Assembly: GCF_023159225.1 (NCBI RefSeq)
Contig: NC_063161.1
Location: 73,622,767-73,686,766 of the forward strand
Length of the DNA: 64,000 nucleotides
Reading direction: 5' to 3'
Origin: Perognathus longimembris pacificus
Taxonomy: Eukaryota; Chordata; Mammalia; Rodentia; Heteromyidae
Position 1 is the stretch's first letter. Every line of letters starts with the position of its first letter. Both the position numbers and the translations under genes were made by a program. Under the pieces are notes generated by a model. That model was given only the letters and a program-made list of their open reading frames with translations, did no database searches and was not told where the DNA came from. Shown here in pieces: positions 20,855 to 31,949 of the stretch.

Positions 20855-21125
20855 TAGTTGTGTCAGTCCACTGAGAGAAGCAGCGTAAAGGAAGATAGGT
20901 TTATGCTGATGGATAGTTTCAGAGGGTTCAGTCCAGGTTCATGTGATGCCATCACATCTAGCCCAGGGTAAGGCCTTTCGTCATGGCTGGAAGCACAGGA
21001 GGGAGCAGAGCTGCTGACCTCCTGGTGGCCAGGAAGCAAAGAGAGAGCAGGCTTCTAGGACAAAGCTCCTCGCCAAACCCAGGAGGCTAGGAATCCACCA
21101 GTGATTAACCCATTCATGTGGTTAG
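20855..21125 (-). mobile_element. MaLR-like LTR remnant
   Basis: Reversed landmarks: tttcagagggttcagtccag, gtaaggc...tcatggc, gctgctgacctcctggtggc, caggaagcaaagagagagc and a late aacccattcatg. The order matches MaLR-type LTRs read backwards; ends are approximate. Confidence 0.55.
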
Positions 21126-21687
21126 AGCCTCTCGGTATCATTCTCACGCTGGGCCCCACTTCTGCACACTGCTGCTTGGGAGGGGTGGCAACTCTTTCAC
21201 AGGGGGGCTTTGTGGACAGTGGCACTGAAGATCCAAAACGGAACAGAAGTACTTAGTTATGGACAGGTTGAAGGGGACTGAAGAGTAGGAAGAAACCATC
21301 CCATCCCAGGAAGGAGGGACAAGACAAAAGAGACAGTGTGACCAGAGCTGTGGAGGAGTTAGCAAAGCAGGAAGCCAGACAGCACACTGGAGAGATAGGG
21401 CAAGAAGAAATAACTCAACCACTGCTCCTGCCCTCCCATCATCCAGCTGCTCTTCCCACTGGCCAAACCAACTAGAAGTGAGAGGCAAAGGAACCAGTAA
21501 GCCCACTGGCAGAGACCTCCCTCCAGCAACAAAGGGGGACAAGGATGAATGGATTGGTAAGAAGGGTGAGCAACAGGTCAAGGACACACTGTTCTAATCC
21601 AACCCACTTATTCAGTAAGGTCAGAGCAATCTGGCAAATGAGAAAGGCCCCCAAACCAGGCAGTTTCACTGAGATGGTGAGAAAATA
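21126..21687. other. Unique GC-moderate DNA
   Basis: A 147-codon frame on the minus strand (21144-21587) lacks any recognisable domain. Nothing else seen. Confidence 0.4.
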
Positions 21688-21935
21688 GGAGAATGTGGTA
21701 GCTCAAGCCCGTAATCCTGACATCCAGGGGGTTGAGACCCAGAGGATCTTAGTTCAAAGCCAGGTGGAACAGAACAGTCCTCAAAACTCCATCTCTAAAA
21801 TAACCAGTAAGAAGTAGGGCTGGAGGTATGGCTCAAGTAGCAGAGGACCAGCCTAGCAGGAAGGTGGATCAAGCTCGAGTCCCTGAGTTCAAACCCCAAT
21901 GCTGCCAATAAATAAGTAAACAAAGAATAGCAAAA
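21688..21935 (+). mobile_element. B1 + tRNA-like composite SINE
   Basis: B1-like unit (atgtggtagctcaagcccg, ggttgagacccagagg) followed at about 21817 by ggctggaggtatggctcaag with the B-box match gagttcaaaccc. The right monomer carries extra bases between its two boxes, as the Geo monomer does. Confidence 0.75.
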
Positions 21936-22435
21936 AGTAATTCTCAGGCTAAGTAGAAGCTGCCAACACACTCACAGATGCATGATTCACATCCACAGAA
22001 GTAGAAACAGGCTGGCGTTGCCAGGGGCTGTGGGAGCGGGTGGGGGTGGCTGCTGAATGGGTGTGGGGCAGAGAATGAGGCATGGAAATGCTTCTGAATG
22101 AGGTAGATGTCGGCTGCACAGCTGACATGTGAGTGTGCTGATAGGGGTGAATCATGGATCGTTCGCTTTCAAATGGCTGCGTCTCTTAGTGAAGATGTGG
22201 TAACAACACAACACCAACTGGGGGCTGCAGCAAGTTTCGATCTTACCATTCGGAAGCTGCAAGCCCAGGGCCAGCTGTCTCAGGTGGGTTTCCTCTGAGG
22301 GCTTAAGGGAAGTGTCCACTCCACCTTCCCACCGTGGAACTCACTGTCCAAGTTTCCCATTTAATAGAGACATCCGTCACATTAGATTAGGGGCACATCA
22401 TATTTTATACAACAGTCAGGGCATGATGGGAACTC
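21936..22435. other. Unique DNA, possible old L1 trace
   Basis: The phrase ggctggcgttgccaggggc (22011-22029) resembles the 3' portion of old L1 elements. Nothing else recognised. Confidence 0.3.
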
Positions 22436-22742
22436 TAGAAAGTTGGACAACTTTAAAATCTTACTAAACTGTTTGGGGGGGTTGACCCCATCCAGACACT
22501 GTTCCATGAAGAGGAGTCTGGTCTCTCCCGCCCAGGTTCCTTGCATCTCGACAGTATACAGATCCCTTCTGCACACAACTACCCCCTTCTCTCCTCTCTG
22601 CCACACTGTGACACAGTCACATCCCTCATCAGTGTGCTATGCTGTTTGCACTTCTAGTCACCAGAATCATGAGCTAAATAAACCTCTCTACTTTATAAGC
22701 TACCCTCCTTCAGCTCTGTTATAACACAGAATCCACTAAGAC
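22436..22742 (+). mobile_element. MaLR-like LTR, 3' half
   Basis: Ends with the MaLR 3'-end signature: agaatcatgagctaaataaa, cctctctactttataagc, then cagctctgttataac. It contains an aataaa at about 22678. The upstream boundary is a guess. Confidence 0.6.
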
Positions 22743-22769
22743 AGATGTTAACCTAGAAGGTCCCTGATA

Positions 22770-22855
22770 TGTGTGTGTAGCACTGGAGACAGAACCCAGG
22801 GCCTTGTGCCTGCTAGGCAAGTGCTCTAGGACTGAGCCACATTCACAGTCCCTCT
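22770..22855 (-). mobile_element. ID-type SINE monomer
   Basis: Reverse complement reads aatgtggctcagtcctagag, cacttgcctagcaggc, aaggccctgggttctg, which is the classic rodent ID core without a Geo partner. Confidence 0.8.
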
Positions 22856-23472
22856 GAGTGCTTTGCCTGCGGACAGTGATCCATCCGTACCGAGTATCTT
22901 TGTCGAGTCCAGTCCTTCCTCAGAGAAATTTAGATTCAGATACATTTACCAACTAGCTAACTGACTTCAGTGTCTTCTGCATGTGGGTGTGCACACACAT
23001 GCACACGCACACATACATCTATGGCTCTGCAAAGACTAAGACAAGAGGGATGCTCACTGTTTGAATAACAGCAAGTATGAAAATGGCACAAATAACAGCA
23101 CTTCCCCTCACCTTTGCTCTGAGGCTTTCCCAACATGTTTCCTACACTTGTGTATCTGATCTTCACAGAAGTCCTCCAGGTACAGAAAGACAGAAAGGAC
23201 AATTACCAAAGAGATGAGACAGAACTTGAAAGAGGTTCTGTTTGGCTTGTGGCTTTCTGTACAACCTACCAGCTACCAACCAGACCTTCCTGAAATGGTA
23301 AACTCATGATATTTTGTCAATGGGTTACTGCTGCTGTAAAATACATCATGGCACATTCTTCCCATACAGCAACAATCACTTCCTGTTAACAGCATCCAAG
23401 CACTGCTAGGCGATTGTATCATTATTTTCGATGTTGAAGCAAAACATTCAGAATTGGCTATTAGGTACAACA
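22856..23472. other. Unique DNA
   Basis: Contains a short CA-rich run at 22990-23015. No gene recognised. Confidence 0.4.
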
Positions 23473-23555
23473 TGGGCCTGGGAATATGACTTAAGCAGTA
23501 GAACCCTTGCCTAGGAAAAACACAAGGTCCTGAGTTCAAACCCCTGACTCCCTAG
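23473..23555 (+). mobile_element. ID/tRNA-like SINE monomer, diverged
   Basis: gggcctgggaatatgactta, acccttgcctagg and ctgagttcaaacccc in order. Confidence 0.65.
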
Positions 23556-24324
23556 ATGAAACATGTCTTGAGTAAGGGTGGGTGGTGACCCCTGGTTCTC
23601 GGTGTGTCAATACACCTCATTTAGTGAGAGGCTGGGATGGCCATGATGGTGGCTGCTCTGCCCCTCTCCACATATCATCACCCTGCCTCTGTGGGGAGCC
23701 GCTCTCCTCCTCTACAGAGTTACAGGAATCTCTTCTAAGCATTTGGTTTTATGTTTTTACAGCCAGGACATCCCTCCTCGAATGCAAGTGAATCCTTCCT
23801 TCTCTCCACTAAGCCCCGTCCTGTGCTGCTATCTGTGGAAAGCCCAGCTGGGACCAGCTGCCACCCTGTAATCTACCCTCTTCATCTTATGGAATCCCAG
23901 CAAGTTCAGCTTCAGAAATCTGTGTGTGAATTACACCCTAGGCTCTGATGGGCGCCAAGCCCAGGAGGCTAAGCTCAGCATTGCTGACAGAAAGCAGAAG
24001 GTAGGCACTGCTACCCCAGAGGGCCTGACCTCACCCCAACGTCCTCACACTTTCCTCGTGCCATACCTCTCTCCACCTTCATGGCCCACATGCCCATGCT
24101 CCTAGCCAACTACACACCTCCCCACACACATACTCAGAACCCCTTTGGGTGTGCTCTCCCTACCACTCCATCAGCTCTCTTCTCATCCACCCACCCCACC
24201 CTTCATCCATTTATTTCCTCTTGGGTGAGGTGGAACTTCCCTACCTCCTGCAGTCAGCAACTAAAGCTTCTTCCTTACAGCTGCATTTTTTTTCTCTTCA
24301 TTCATCCATAGCTGCCATGGATTT

Positions 24325-24326
<2 letters not shown>
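23556..24326. other. Unique DNA
   Basis: C-rich in the second half; no recognisable gene. Confidence 0.4.

Positions 24327-24362
<36 letters not shown>
24327..24362. repeat. (CA)n microsatellite
   Basis: Pure run of 18 AC units. Confidence 0.98.
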
Positions 24363-24364
<2 letters not shown>

Positions 24365-24640
24365 TCTTCTCATGGGGACCCAGGTATTTTTCCATGGTTT
24401 AGCAGGAGTGGAGATGCAAAATCTACACCACTTAGCAGTACCAGGAAGACTTCCAGAGACCAAGGGAGCCATAAATACAGAGCAAGCACCCCATGTAGGT
24501 CTGCTACACTCTGGCCAAGAATGCTCAAGTAACGCTTATGAACTGGTCCCATCTCTGGCCTCTTTTTATAAGATCTTCTTTGGTTCAGAGAGCATTTAGG
24601 TGGAAATAGATCATAAAAGCTTATCATAATAAATATTCAA

Positions 24641-25012
24641 TCCAGTATCTTAGACCAGCTGTTTCTACAGAAAAATACCTGAGACCAGGTACCCAACAAA
24701 TAATCGAAGGTTATTTATCTCACAGTTCTAGAGGTACGAGGTCCAAGAGCCTGACATAGGACTCATGATTGTCCGCTGGGGAGACTATGTCTGCCTCATA
24801 GCATGTCAGAGGGCATCACAAGGCTAGTGTGCCAACTTGGGTCTTTCTTCTTACAAAGCCATTGATGCTATCATAAGGAACCCACCGCTTGGGCTCGTAC
24901 ATTCTTAGTCACCTCCCAAAGGGTCCACTTTCAAATGCCATCACCCAACGACTTGGGGGATTGTCTCCAACACATGAAATTTTGGATGACACACTCAAAT
25001 CATAACCTCTAA
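24641..25012 (-). mobile_element. MaLR (MSTD/MLT1A-like) LTR
   Basis: Almost complete in reverse: agctgtttctacagaaaaat and acctgag near the 3' end, cacagttctagaggtacgag, then cacctcccaaagggtcc, aacacatgaaattttgg and acacactcaaatcataac at the 5' end. This order is diagnostic of MaLR LTRs that start with tgttatggtttgaatgtg. Confidence 0.75.
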
Positions 25013-25815
25013 TTCTGTAATAAAAATGATTTAATAGGTACAAATTGTAAGAGAATAGTCCTATTAACCAGAGACCCTCTTAGGTTCCATCCACTATTAC
25101 TGCTGGGAAAGGAGGTTGTTTTAAAAGAGGACTTGAACCAACACAGCTCTGGTCTCCATGGTCTAGCATGGGTCCCTCATGAATGTTACAAAAGCTCCAG
25201 TCAGCTCGTTCTAAAATGGAGCATCATCAGGAATCTGAACTCCCTATTCCCACTTCCTCCTTACCTGACCCTCACCTACCCCTAGTGGGGGTTCTAGAGT
25301 TGGGAATCAGCAAATTGAACTGTTAATAAGGTTCAGACCATTCCAGAGAGGAGAAAGAGCATAACCTAATAGTCTCCTACATGATAGTTCATGATGGGGG
25401 AAACTCCCCAGTGAGCCACCAGAAAACCTTTCCATATCGCCAACTTGGGCAATTACTTCCTGTTTTGCAATTAAATTCACTCAGGAAAATAGAATCATTA
25501 CTGTGAGGAGTAGCTAAGCAGCAAAGGGCGAATGCCATATGGCAGGCAATTCCCAAAGATGTCAACAGAAAATTGCCTATGAGTGACGGCAAGGCAAGAC
25601 TCGTTCCTGGGAGAGGTGCTGAAGTTTACTGCCATAAAGGGAAGCAGCAACCTGTGTGCAGGAGCCAGGGGCGGCTGAGGAAAGCCCACTGTCACAGACC
25701 TCCTGGGTCAAGCTGACCAGAACCGCATGGGTCCTGGGGCAGCTGCTCCCTTTCCTTTCCCCAGTATACCAAAGCTATGTTAGTAGATTTTAAAACACAT
25801 AAAAATACAGACTAA
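25013..25815. other. Unique DNA
   Basis: No recognisable gene or repeat. Confidence 0.4.
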
Positions 25816-26055
25816 ATTTTTCCAGGCACTGGTGGCTCACACCTATAATCCTAGCTACTCAGGAGGCTGAGATCTGAGAATCATGGTTAGAAGCCAGCAT
25901 AGACAGAAAAATCCCCGTGAGACTTTTATCTCTAATTAACCACACAAAAAACCAGAAATGGCACCGTGGCTCAAGTGGTAGAGTTAGCCTTGAGCCCAAA
26001 GAGGCTCAGAGACAGTGCCTAAGCACCAAATTCAAGACCCACAAATGACAAAAAG
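25816..26055 (+). mobile_element. B1-Geo composite SINE
   Basis: B1-like left part (ggcactggtggctcacacct, aggaggctgagatctgag), the ctctaattaacc linker, and a Geo right monomer (agaaatggcaccgtggctca ... gacagtgcctaag). Confidence 0.85.
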
Positions 26056-26156
26056 TAAAATACAACATATGTAGAGAGAGACTAAATTTTGATTATGTAG
26101 TATGAGCATTGCTTTCTATTATTTGATATTTACTTTCTAGAATTAAAATTGTACTG

Positions 26157-26157
<1 letters not shown>

Positions 26158-26192
<35 letters not shown>

Positions 26193-26198
26193 CACACC
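26158..26198. repeat. (CA)n microsatellite
   Basis: CA run with one interruption near its end. Confidence 0.97.
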
Positions 26199-26276
26199 TT
26201 CAGAAGAGTTTTTATAGGACACTGATTTTCTGCCCAAGTTGACTGTCAGAAAAGTCTTACAAAATGCTTAATTTTG

Positions 26277-26400
26277 GAAGTGGCGCTGTGGCTCAAGTGG
26301 CAGAGTGCTAGCCTTGAGCAAAAAGAAGGCAGGGGAAGTGCTCAGGCCCTGACTTCAAGCCCCAGGACTGGCAAAAAAAAAAAACAAAACAAAAAACCCC
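26277..26400 (+). mobile_element. Free-standing Geo SINE monomer
   Basis: Only the Geo half is present (gaagtggcgctgtggctcaa ... ccaggactggc) with its own A-rich tail. Exact 16-bp flanks, aaaatgcttaattttg at 26261-26276 and 26401-26416, show that this piece inserted as a unit and is not the remnant of a decayed dimer. The A-box match begins at 26289. Confidence 0.93.
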
Positions 26401-26416
26401 AAAATGCTTAATTTTG

Positions 26417-27039
26417 CACACTGGGATTCAGTACATAGAAAGGAGACACATGAGAGTAACATCTTGAGTTTAAGAACAAAGATCTTTACTGTGCTGAGAC
26501 TCATGCAGGACATATGTGGTCTACAGGTTACACTGTAGGTTGTGAGAGGTGGAGAGACAATAGGTGCAGAGCACACTGTTAATAAGTGCTGATACTTCCT
26601 CCAAGGGGAAGCAAATGATAGACCTGGAGCTAGCCATATCCTGTGCGCATTCTCGCAGGCAGCTTCAAAGGCCTGAGGGTCATCAACTGGCATCAGATCA
26701 CCTGTTAGCACCAAGCCATAGTACTACACATGCTAAACCTGGAGTGGGTCCTGAAGCAGTAAGAACTCACAGTACCAAACTAGCTAAAGTGACTGCTCCT
26801 TTCTCAAAGCAACTCCTATTTTCAATCATGTGCATGAAATGAAGTCCCTCCCCTGCTTGCTTGTTTACAGAGCCATTGCTTTGATAGGCGACTGTGTAGT
26901 CAGTCCACAGAGAAGGACGCCAAGGAGAAACAAGAGGAAGAGAGCTCAGCCCTATGGGACACACGAGGATATTCAACAGAATCTGGTTTCATTGTTCTCT
27001 GGGAGGATGATGGCCCAAACTGGGGTGATGAGCACAGGA
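26417..27039. other. Unique DNA
   Basis: No recognisable gene or repeat. Confidence 0.4.
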
Positions 27040-27310
27040 AGAGTAATCATAATAATGACAGAAATAATAACACAGTACTTTCAAAGTACCAGACCCTCAG
27101 CTAAGCATCTTCTATGTATTACGTTACCACACAGATTTTGACCTCCCACATTCCCTCTACCAAAGATACTACTATTAAGGATGATTCCTTATCTGCATAG
27201 GATAAGCCCACAAAGTTCAACTGAGGCAGATAAAAGTAGACAGGTAACACAAATTCATAGGCAGGGAGGGTTCAAGGCTTGAGCTATCAGAAGAAGAGTC
27301 TCCTGGTCCA
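27040..27310 (+). mobile_element. MIR SINE
   Basis: The MIR order is visible: aataataacacagtac..., agctaagcatcttctatgta, then acc-ctatta and a late aggcagggagggttcaaggc that fits the MIR tail end. Heavily diverged, as expected for this ancient family. Confidence 0.55.
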
Positions 27311-27394
27311 AGCTAGCAAGCTCAAATCACAGGCACAGAAAAAAATATTTTTTGAGAAGCAACTACAGTGGTGGCCATACATTTTATTTATTTA

Positions 27395-27632
27395 CTTGTT
27401 TTAGTCCTGGGGCTTAAACTCAGGGCCTGAGCACTGCCCCTAAGCGTTTATTCTCAAGATTAGCACACTGCCACTTTGAGCCACAGCTCCACTTCTAGCT
27501 TTTTAGTAGTTAATTTGAGATAAGAGTCTCACAGAGTTCCCTGTGTGGGCTGGCTTTGAACTGAATCCTCAGATCTTGGTTCAAAGTAGGTAGGATTACA
27601 GGTGTGAGCCAATGATGCCCAGCTCACGCATT
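27395..27632 (-). mobile_element. B1-Geo composite SINE
   Basis: In reverse: Geo tail first (gtcctggggcttaaactcag, ggcctgagcactgcccc, tgagccacagctccac), then the linker, then the B1-like head ending tacaggtgtgagccaatg. It sits between two MIR-like pieces. Confidence 0.85.
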
Positions 27633-27785
27633 TGGTTCTCATAACAACTCTGTGGCACAAATACTGGGACAGAGGCTCAGACAGACACTCACCTAAGTAA
27701 TTTGTTGCTAAATGGTGGAGCCATCCTTACTGAATGTGATCTGGGAACCCAGGCTGTCTCCATTAATCTCAGCTGCTTCCCTGAG
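27633..27785 (+). mobile_element. MIR SINE
   Basis: ggttctcataacaactctgt, gacagaggctcagacag, aatggtggagcc and gggaacccaggctgtc follow the second half of MIR. It may be the same MIR as 27040-27310, split by the B1-Geo insertion, though overlap suggests two copies. Confidence 0.65.
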
Positions 27786-28339
27786 GACAGAAAGCTACTC
27801 AAACCCTGCCTTGTTCACACTGTGGAAATACTCATGTATTAACCATTTGGGGCACATCCCACAGTCCCAGATGGTGTGAGAGAGGGTCAGCCAGCTCGTG
27901 TTCCCAAGGCACAACTGGCACTCATACCAGGGGAGACCACCTATCTCCCCAGCGAGTGGTACAACAGCAAGAGCAGGTGACCAGGATTTTTGGGGGGTGC
28001 TGGGAGGGGGATAACCTATCCAAAGGACAAGGTTGGAGTCAAGTCATCAAAGGGAGTTTAAAATGACAACAGTACCGTGCCACTGTCAACACCGCTGGGA
28101 CACTGGAAATCTCCACTCACTGAAGGGTTTTAAGGACTACAATGAGCTGATGATCGATTTTCAAGTTGTTTGCCTCTTTTTCTTTTAATGCACTTATAAT
28201 TTGAACCCTACTTAACCTAATTCAGTCATGTGCTGGCGTTTCAAAAGGCACTTCAGAATTTAGCATGGCTCAAGGTCTTTACTCTGAATTAGAACTATAA
28301 TTCCACAGGCTTCTCTCTCTGCCTCTAGCCCTGTTCTCC
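27786..28339. other. Unique DNA
   Basis: No recognisable feature. Confidence 0.4.
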
Positions 28340-28475
28340 TATGGGCTTTCTGCAGGCTGGCATCCTAGCTCTGCCACTGAAACAGGGTATCTGTGGAGCT
28401 CACTCTGGCTTTGAACTCACGATCCTCTGGCCTCGGTCTCTTGAGTGCTGGGGTTACAAGGGTGCCCCACCCACA
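28340..28475 (-). mobile_element. B1 SINE fragment
   Basis: Reverse B1: ctctggctttgaactcacg, atcctctggcctcggtctc, gagtgctggggttacaag. Confidence 0.7.
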
Positions 28476-28529
28476 GTGGGTACCCTCTGTCAAATCCTCC
28501 AAACTCTCCTTAGTCAAAGCAAAATCATG

Positions 28530-28740
28530 CGGGCTGGGGATATAGCCTAGTGGCAAGAGTGCCTGCCTCGGATACACGAGGCCCTAGGTTCGATTCCCTA
28601 GCACCACATATACAGAAAACGGCCAGAAGTGGCGCTGTGGCTCAAGTGGCAGAGTGCTAGCCTTGAGCGGGAAGAAGCCAGGGACAGTGCTCAGGCCCTG
28701 AGTCCAAGGCCCAGGACTGGCCAAAAAAAAAAAAAAAAAA
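28530..28740 (+). mobile_element. IDL-Geo dimeric SINE (copy 4, young)
   Basis: Both monomers nearly intact: ID-like head with ggttcgattcc (B box) and Geo half with tggctcaagtggcagag. Pure A tail of about 20. Exact 14-bp target-site duplication aaagcaaaatcatg at 28516-28529 and 28741-28754. The clean tail and duplication mark it as recent. Confidence 0.96.
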
Positions 28741-29029
28741 AAAGCAAAATCATGAGTTCCTGATTGTTGATAACTTAAGCACTCAGTCCATTTGACCACT
28801 CCTGGCTTTGACAGTGCACCTTCTTCAGTTCACAGGAGCCACCTATGTTCCAGAAACCAACTCAGTGCATGTTCAGAGTGCAGAGACTTGCTCCTCTGCA
28901 GAGAATATGCTTTCTCTGGGCAGGTACAGGTCAGTCCCTGGCCTCTTTCAGATCTGGATACCAATATCCCCTTAACACTGAGGCCTTCATTACCTTCATC
29001 ACAAATCCTACTTCAAGCATCAGACTCCT

Positions 29030-29455
29030 GCCACCTTGGTGTGGTCAACCATGCCTGGAATCCCAGCACTCAGAAAACAGAGGCAGGTGCATCAAGAGTT
29101 CTACATATTAAGACCCTGTTTCAAAGAAAAAAAGAAGCTGAGAATAGTGACACCAGGCAGTAATCATAGCTACTTGGGAGGTGGAAACTGGAGGATTGCT
29201 GTTCAAGGCAAGCCTTGGCCTAAATGATAAGTCCCCAACAGCTTAACCAACAGCTGGATGTGATGGCTTGTGCCTGTCATCCCAACAATACAGCAAAGCA
29301 TAACTAGGAGGTTCACAGTCCAGGTAATCCTAGTCACAAAGAAAGACCCTGTTTGGATCCTCAAACAACACAAAAAGAGAGTCATTTGGGTGCTAGAGTG
29401 TCGGCTCATCAAGTTCAAGGCCCTGACTTTAAATCCCAGTAACACCATGAAAACT
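29030..29455 (+). mobile_element. B1 multimer + tRNA-like SINE
   Basis: Three B1-like starts (ggtgtggtcaaccatgcctg; gacaccaggcagtaatcat; gctggatgtgatggcttgtg) followed by a tRNA-like end (gggtgctagagtgtcggctc, ccagtaacacc). Confidence 0.65.
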
Positions 29456-29489
29456 AAAAAGATCAAACAAACCCATCTGTAAGTCTGTC

Positions 29490-29705
29490 ACACATGCACA
29501 CACACATGAACACATGCATTCTGTGTCTCTCTGACCTACTTTCTTTCCTTTGTATCACCTATCTAGAGTTCCAGGCTTCCACTGATTATTCCACGATCTC
29601 CTCCTATAAAGGCAAGTGCTTTGTCTGTGTGTATGGGTGTGTGTGTGCATGTGTGTGCATGTGCGTACATGCGTGCAGGGGGTGGGGGGGAGGGAGAGAG
29701 AGAGA
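29490..29705. repeat. CA/GT-rich low-complexity DNA
   Basis: Short CA run at about 29490-29510 and an impure (GT)n with g-rich end at about 29620-29705 (gtgtgtgcatgtgtgtgcat, then gggggtggggggg and gagagagag). Confidence 0.85.
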
Positions 29706-30454
29706 TGCTGATTCCCCAGCACCTAGTATAATGCCAGGAACAAGGGACCCATGAAGGCCTGGCCCATAAAGTTACAGGAACAAGTCAGAGTCTGGCTGCT
29801 TGTCAGGCTGCGTGAGTCAGGGACTGAGCATACAGACAAGATGATAGATGATTCTAGCCACCAAGGAGCCACTAGCTAGCTGCATAAACTTCAGAGCCCA
29901 TCCGGCTCCTGCTGTCAGCTGTGATCTCTTTACATTTTAATTGTTTATGTCCTCATCCCTCCTCCTCAGACAATTTGAGTTCCCCAGTGGGAGGAGCTGC
30001 ATTTTTCATATTCAGAATACATTTGGTAAATGGTTACCAGGTATCAATTACTAGGCCAGACACTCACACTTAGAATACGGAAACAAAATGCAGTGTTGGT
30101 GACAAGATGCTATCCATCTGTGGGCAAGCTGAGCCGCTATAAAAATTTCTTCAGGGCACTACTTGCACAGCAGTACATAGCACTTCTATAACAGTGATCA
30201 GTTCCTCATCCTAACTGACCCCTTACAATGTCTCTTGCATGCTTTTGCTGTACTTCTGGTGACTTCATGTTTCATTAAGTCTAATTAAGTCTCTCCCTGA
30301 ATCTTGCATTTCTGTCATAAAATGTACAGGCAAAAGAAAACTCCACCTGTAGGAAGAATAATTGATCATTGGCTTCCATTGTTGTGCCCTTAAATTCAAC
30401 TGCTTAGTTTCTTCCTGCACCCCACAAAATGTAGCGTAGAGAAGGAATAGAAAA
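29706..30454. other. Unique DNA
   Basis: No recognisable gene. Confidence 0.4.
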
Positions 30455-30810
30455 TGAGGCAGGCTCTGATGGACATGGCAGCAACACATCTATAATACCA
30501 GCTAGTGGGGAGAGATGGAGACAGAGGTTCTCAGTTCAAAGCCATTGATGGCTAAGTGAAGGAGATTCTATCTCAACAAAAACAAAACAAAACAAAACAA
30601 AACAAACTGGGTGCCTGTGGTGCACACATATAATCCTAGCTACTGAAGAGATTGAGATCTGAGGATTCTAGTTCAAACCCAGCCTAGCCAGACAAATCTG
30701 AGATACTCTTCTTATGTCCACTTAACCAGCAAAAAGCCAAAAGTAGAGCTATGACTCAAGTGGCAGAGTGCCAACCTTGGGGGGAGGGGGGAAGCCAAGC
30801 TAGAGATAGA
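30455..30810 (+). mobile_element. B1 followed by B1-Geo composite SINE
   Basis: First B1-like unit at about 30455-30577, an (AAAAC)n run at 30578-30604, then a B1-like head (gggtgcctgtggtgcacac, gagattgagatctgagg) joined to a Geo monomer (agtagagctatgactcaagt) whose end is overrun by G runs. Confidence 0.75.
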
Positions 30811-30814
30811 CAAA

Positions 30815-30895
30815 AACAACTGGGGGGGGAGGGGGACTCAACAGTTTGGGGCATTTTCTTAGCAAGCACGGGGCCCTGAGTTCAATTCCCAGTGG
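30815..30895 (+). mobile_element. ID-like SINE monomer
   Basis: cttagcaagcacggggccct, gagttcaattcccagt. A g-rich stretch replaces its usual head. Confidence 0.6.
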
Positions 30896-31074
30896 GGATC
30901 TCCACAGGCTGAACTTGTGCATTCCTCTGAGGCAGTGGGCTCCCGGGCAGCATAGAGGCTTCTGCTCCTTAAACTACTGGCATTAGAGGCCAGGGCCACC
31001 TTCCCTCATAGTCCAGGTGCTTTGGACAGGTGCCCCATACTCTGTCCCAACTCCATGCTGGAGGAAGCTTGTGT

Positions 31075-31210
31075 GGCTAATCTCCAGACAAGGCCTCCAC
31101 GATGTGTCCATCCCTCACTTTCCGGATCTCTAGATGAGGCCTCCACACTGTGTCCATCCCTCCCACTCGGGGTGTCCACACAGGCCTCTGTCTATCCGTC
31201 CTCACCCCAC
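31075..31210. repeat. Imperfect tandem repeat, about 54-bp unit
   Basis: The phrase aggcctccac...tgtgtccatccctc occurs twice about 54 bp apart (near 31090 and 31137), with a third weaker echo (aggcctctgtctatccgtc). The C-rich region continues to 31440 with a C11 run at 31371-31381. Confidence 0.65.
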
Positions 31211-31544
31211 CGTTGCCCCCAGAACGGCGTCTCACCTGCAGGTGACACATGTGGTTGCACCACACAGGCTCTCATTCTGGCCTTCACTCAGGGTAGGCCA
31301 AGGAGGCTTCTGTTGGGCTGGACTTCAGCTTAGCCATCCCCCCGCAGCTGTCCTCTCCTCAGCCATCCATCCCCCCCCCCCTTACCCGTCCTCCCTCAGG
31401 CAAGCTGTCCTCAACCGTCATCTCCTCAGCGGTGCCCACTCAGCCCTCTTCCTCCATTGCTTTAGCAACTTCAGCACTCTCCTCTCCCGCCTGAAAGGCC
31501 GCCTTGACTGACCTTCCACGGCCCCTGTGAGGAACAAGCATGGC

Positions 31545-31635
31545 GCCCGTCCGTGCGTGCGCAGACACACGCACACAGTCACGCATGCGCACTCAGGGAC
31601 CACATGCTCGCGCGCATGCACACACACCTCCAGCT
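31545..31635. promoter_or_regulatory. CpG-rich alternating purine-pyrimidine tract with NRF1-like sites
   Basis: gcccgtccgtgcgtgcgcag, then cacgcatgcgcac and gctcgcgcgcatgcacac. The cgcatgcgca core fits the NRF1 consensus. The alternation could favour Z-DNA. No adjoining exon is recognised, so a promoter role is speculative. Confidence 0.4.
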
Positions 31636-31949
31636 TAAGGCTAATACACCCAAACCCTCCGAGCAAAGAAAAGAACGGGCTGTCACTGCGGGGCCACGCT
31701 AGCTTGTGAAAGATGGTTTTGCTTTTCTCATCTCTGCTTGGATACTCAAACAATGTCTAGAGCAGAATGAATGGATGGATGGGTGAGTGCATGAGAGGAA
31801 AATTGACCACAGACGACAAGTGAGTTGCATCATTAATAGGCTAGGACACGTTGACAGTCATTTAATGACAGCTTTTAGTCACAAGATGGTGACAAGTAGA
31901 AAGGCTCCCCCTAGGCCCCCCTCCCTCCCCCACAATGAGAACTGTGGGA

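Noticed and set aside
22107..22298. 63-codon frame containing MAASLSEDVVTTQHQ
   Set aside because: It looked protein-like at first, but no family comes to mind, there are no splice signals, and it is short.
28530..28620. A tRNA gene in the heads of the ID-like SINEs
   Set aside because: A and B boxes are present but the rest does not fold into a tRNA cloverleaf and the unit recurs with poly(A) tails and target duplications, as a SINE does.
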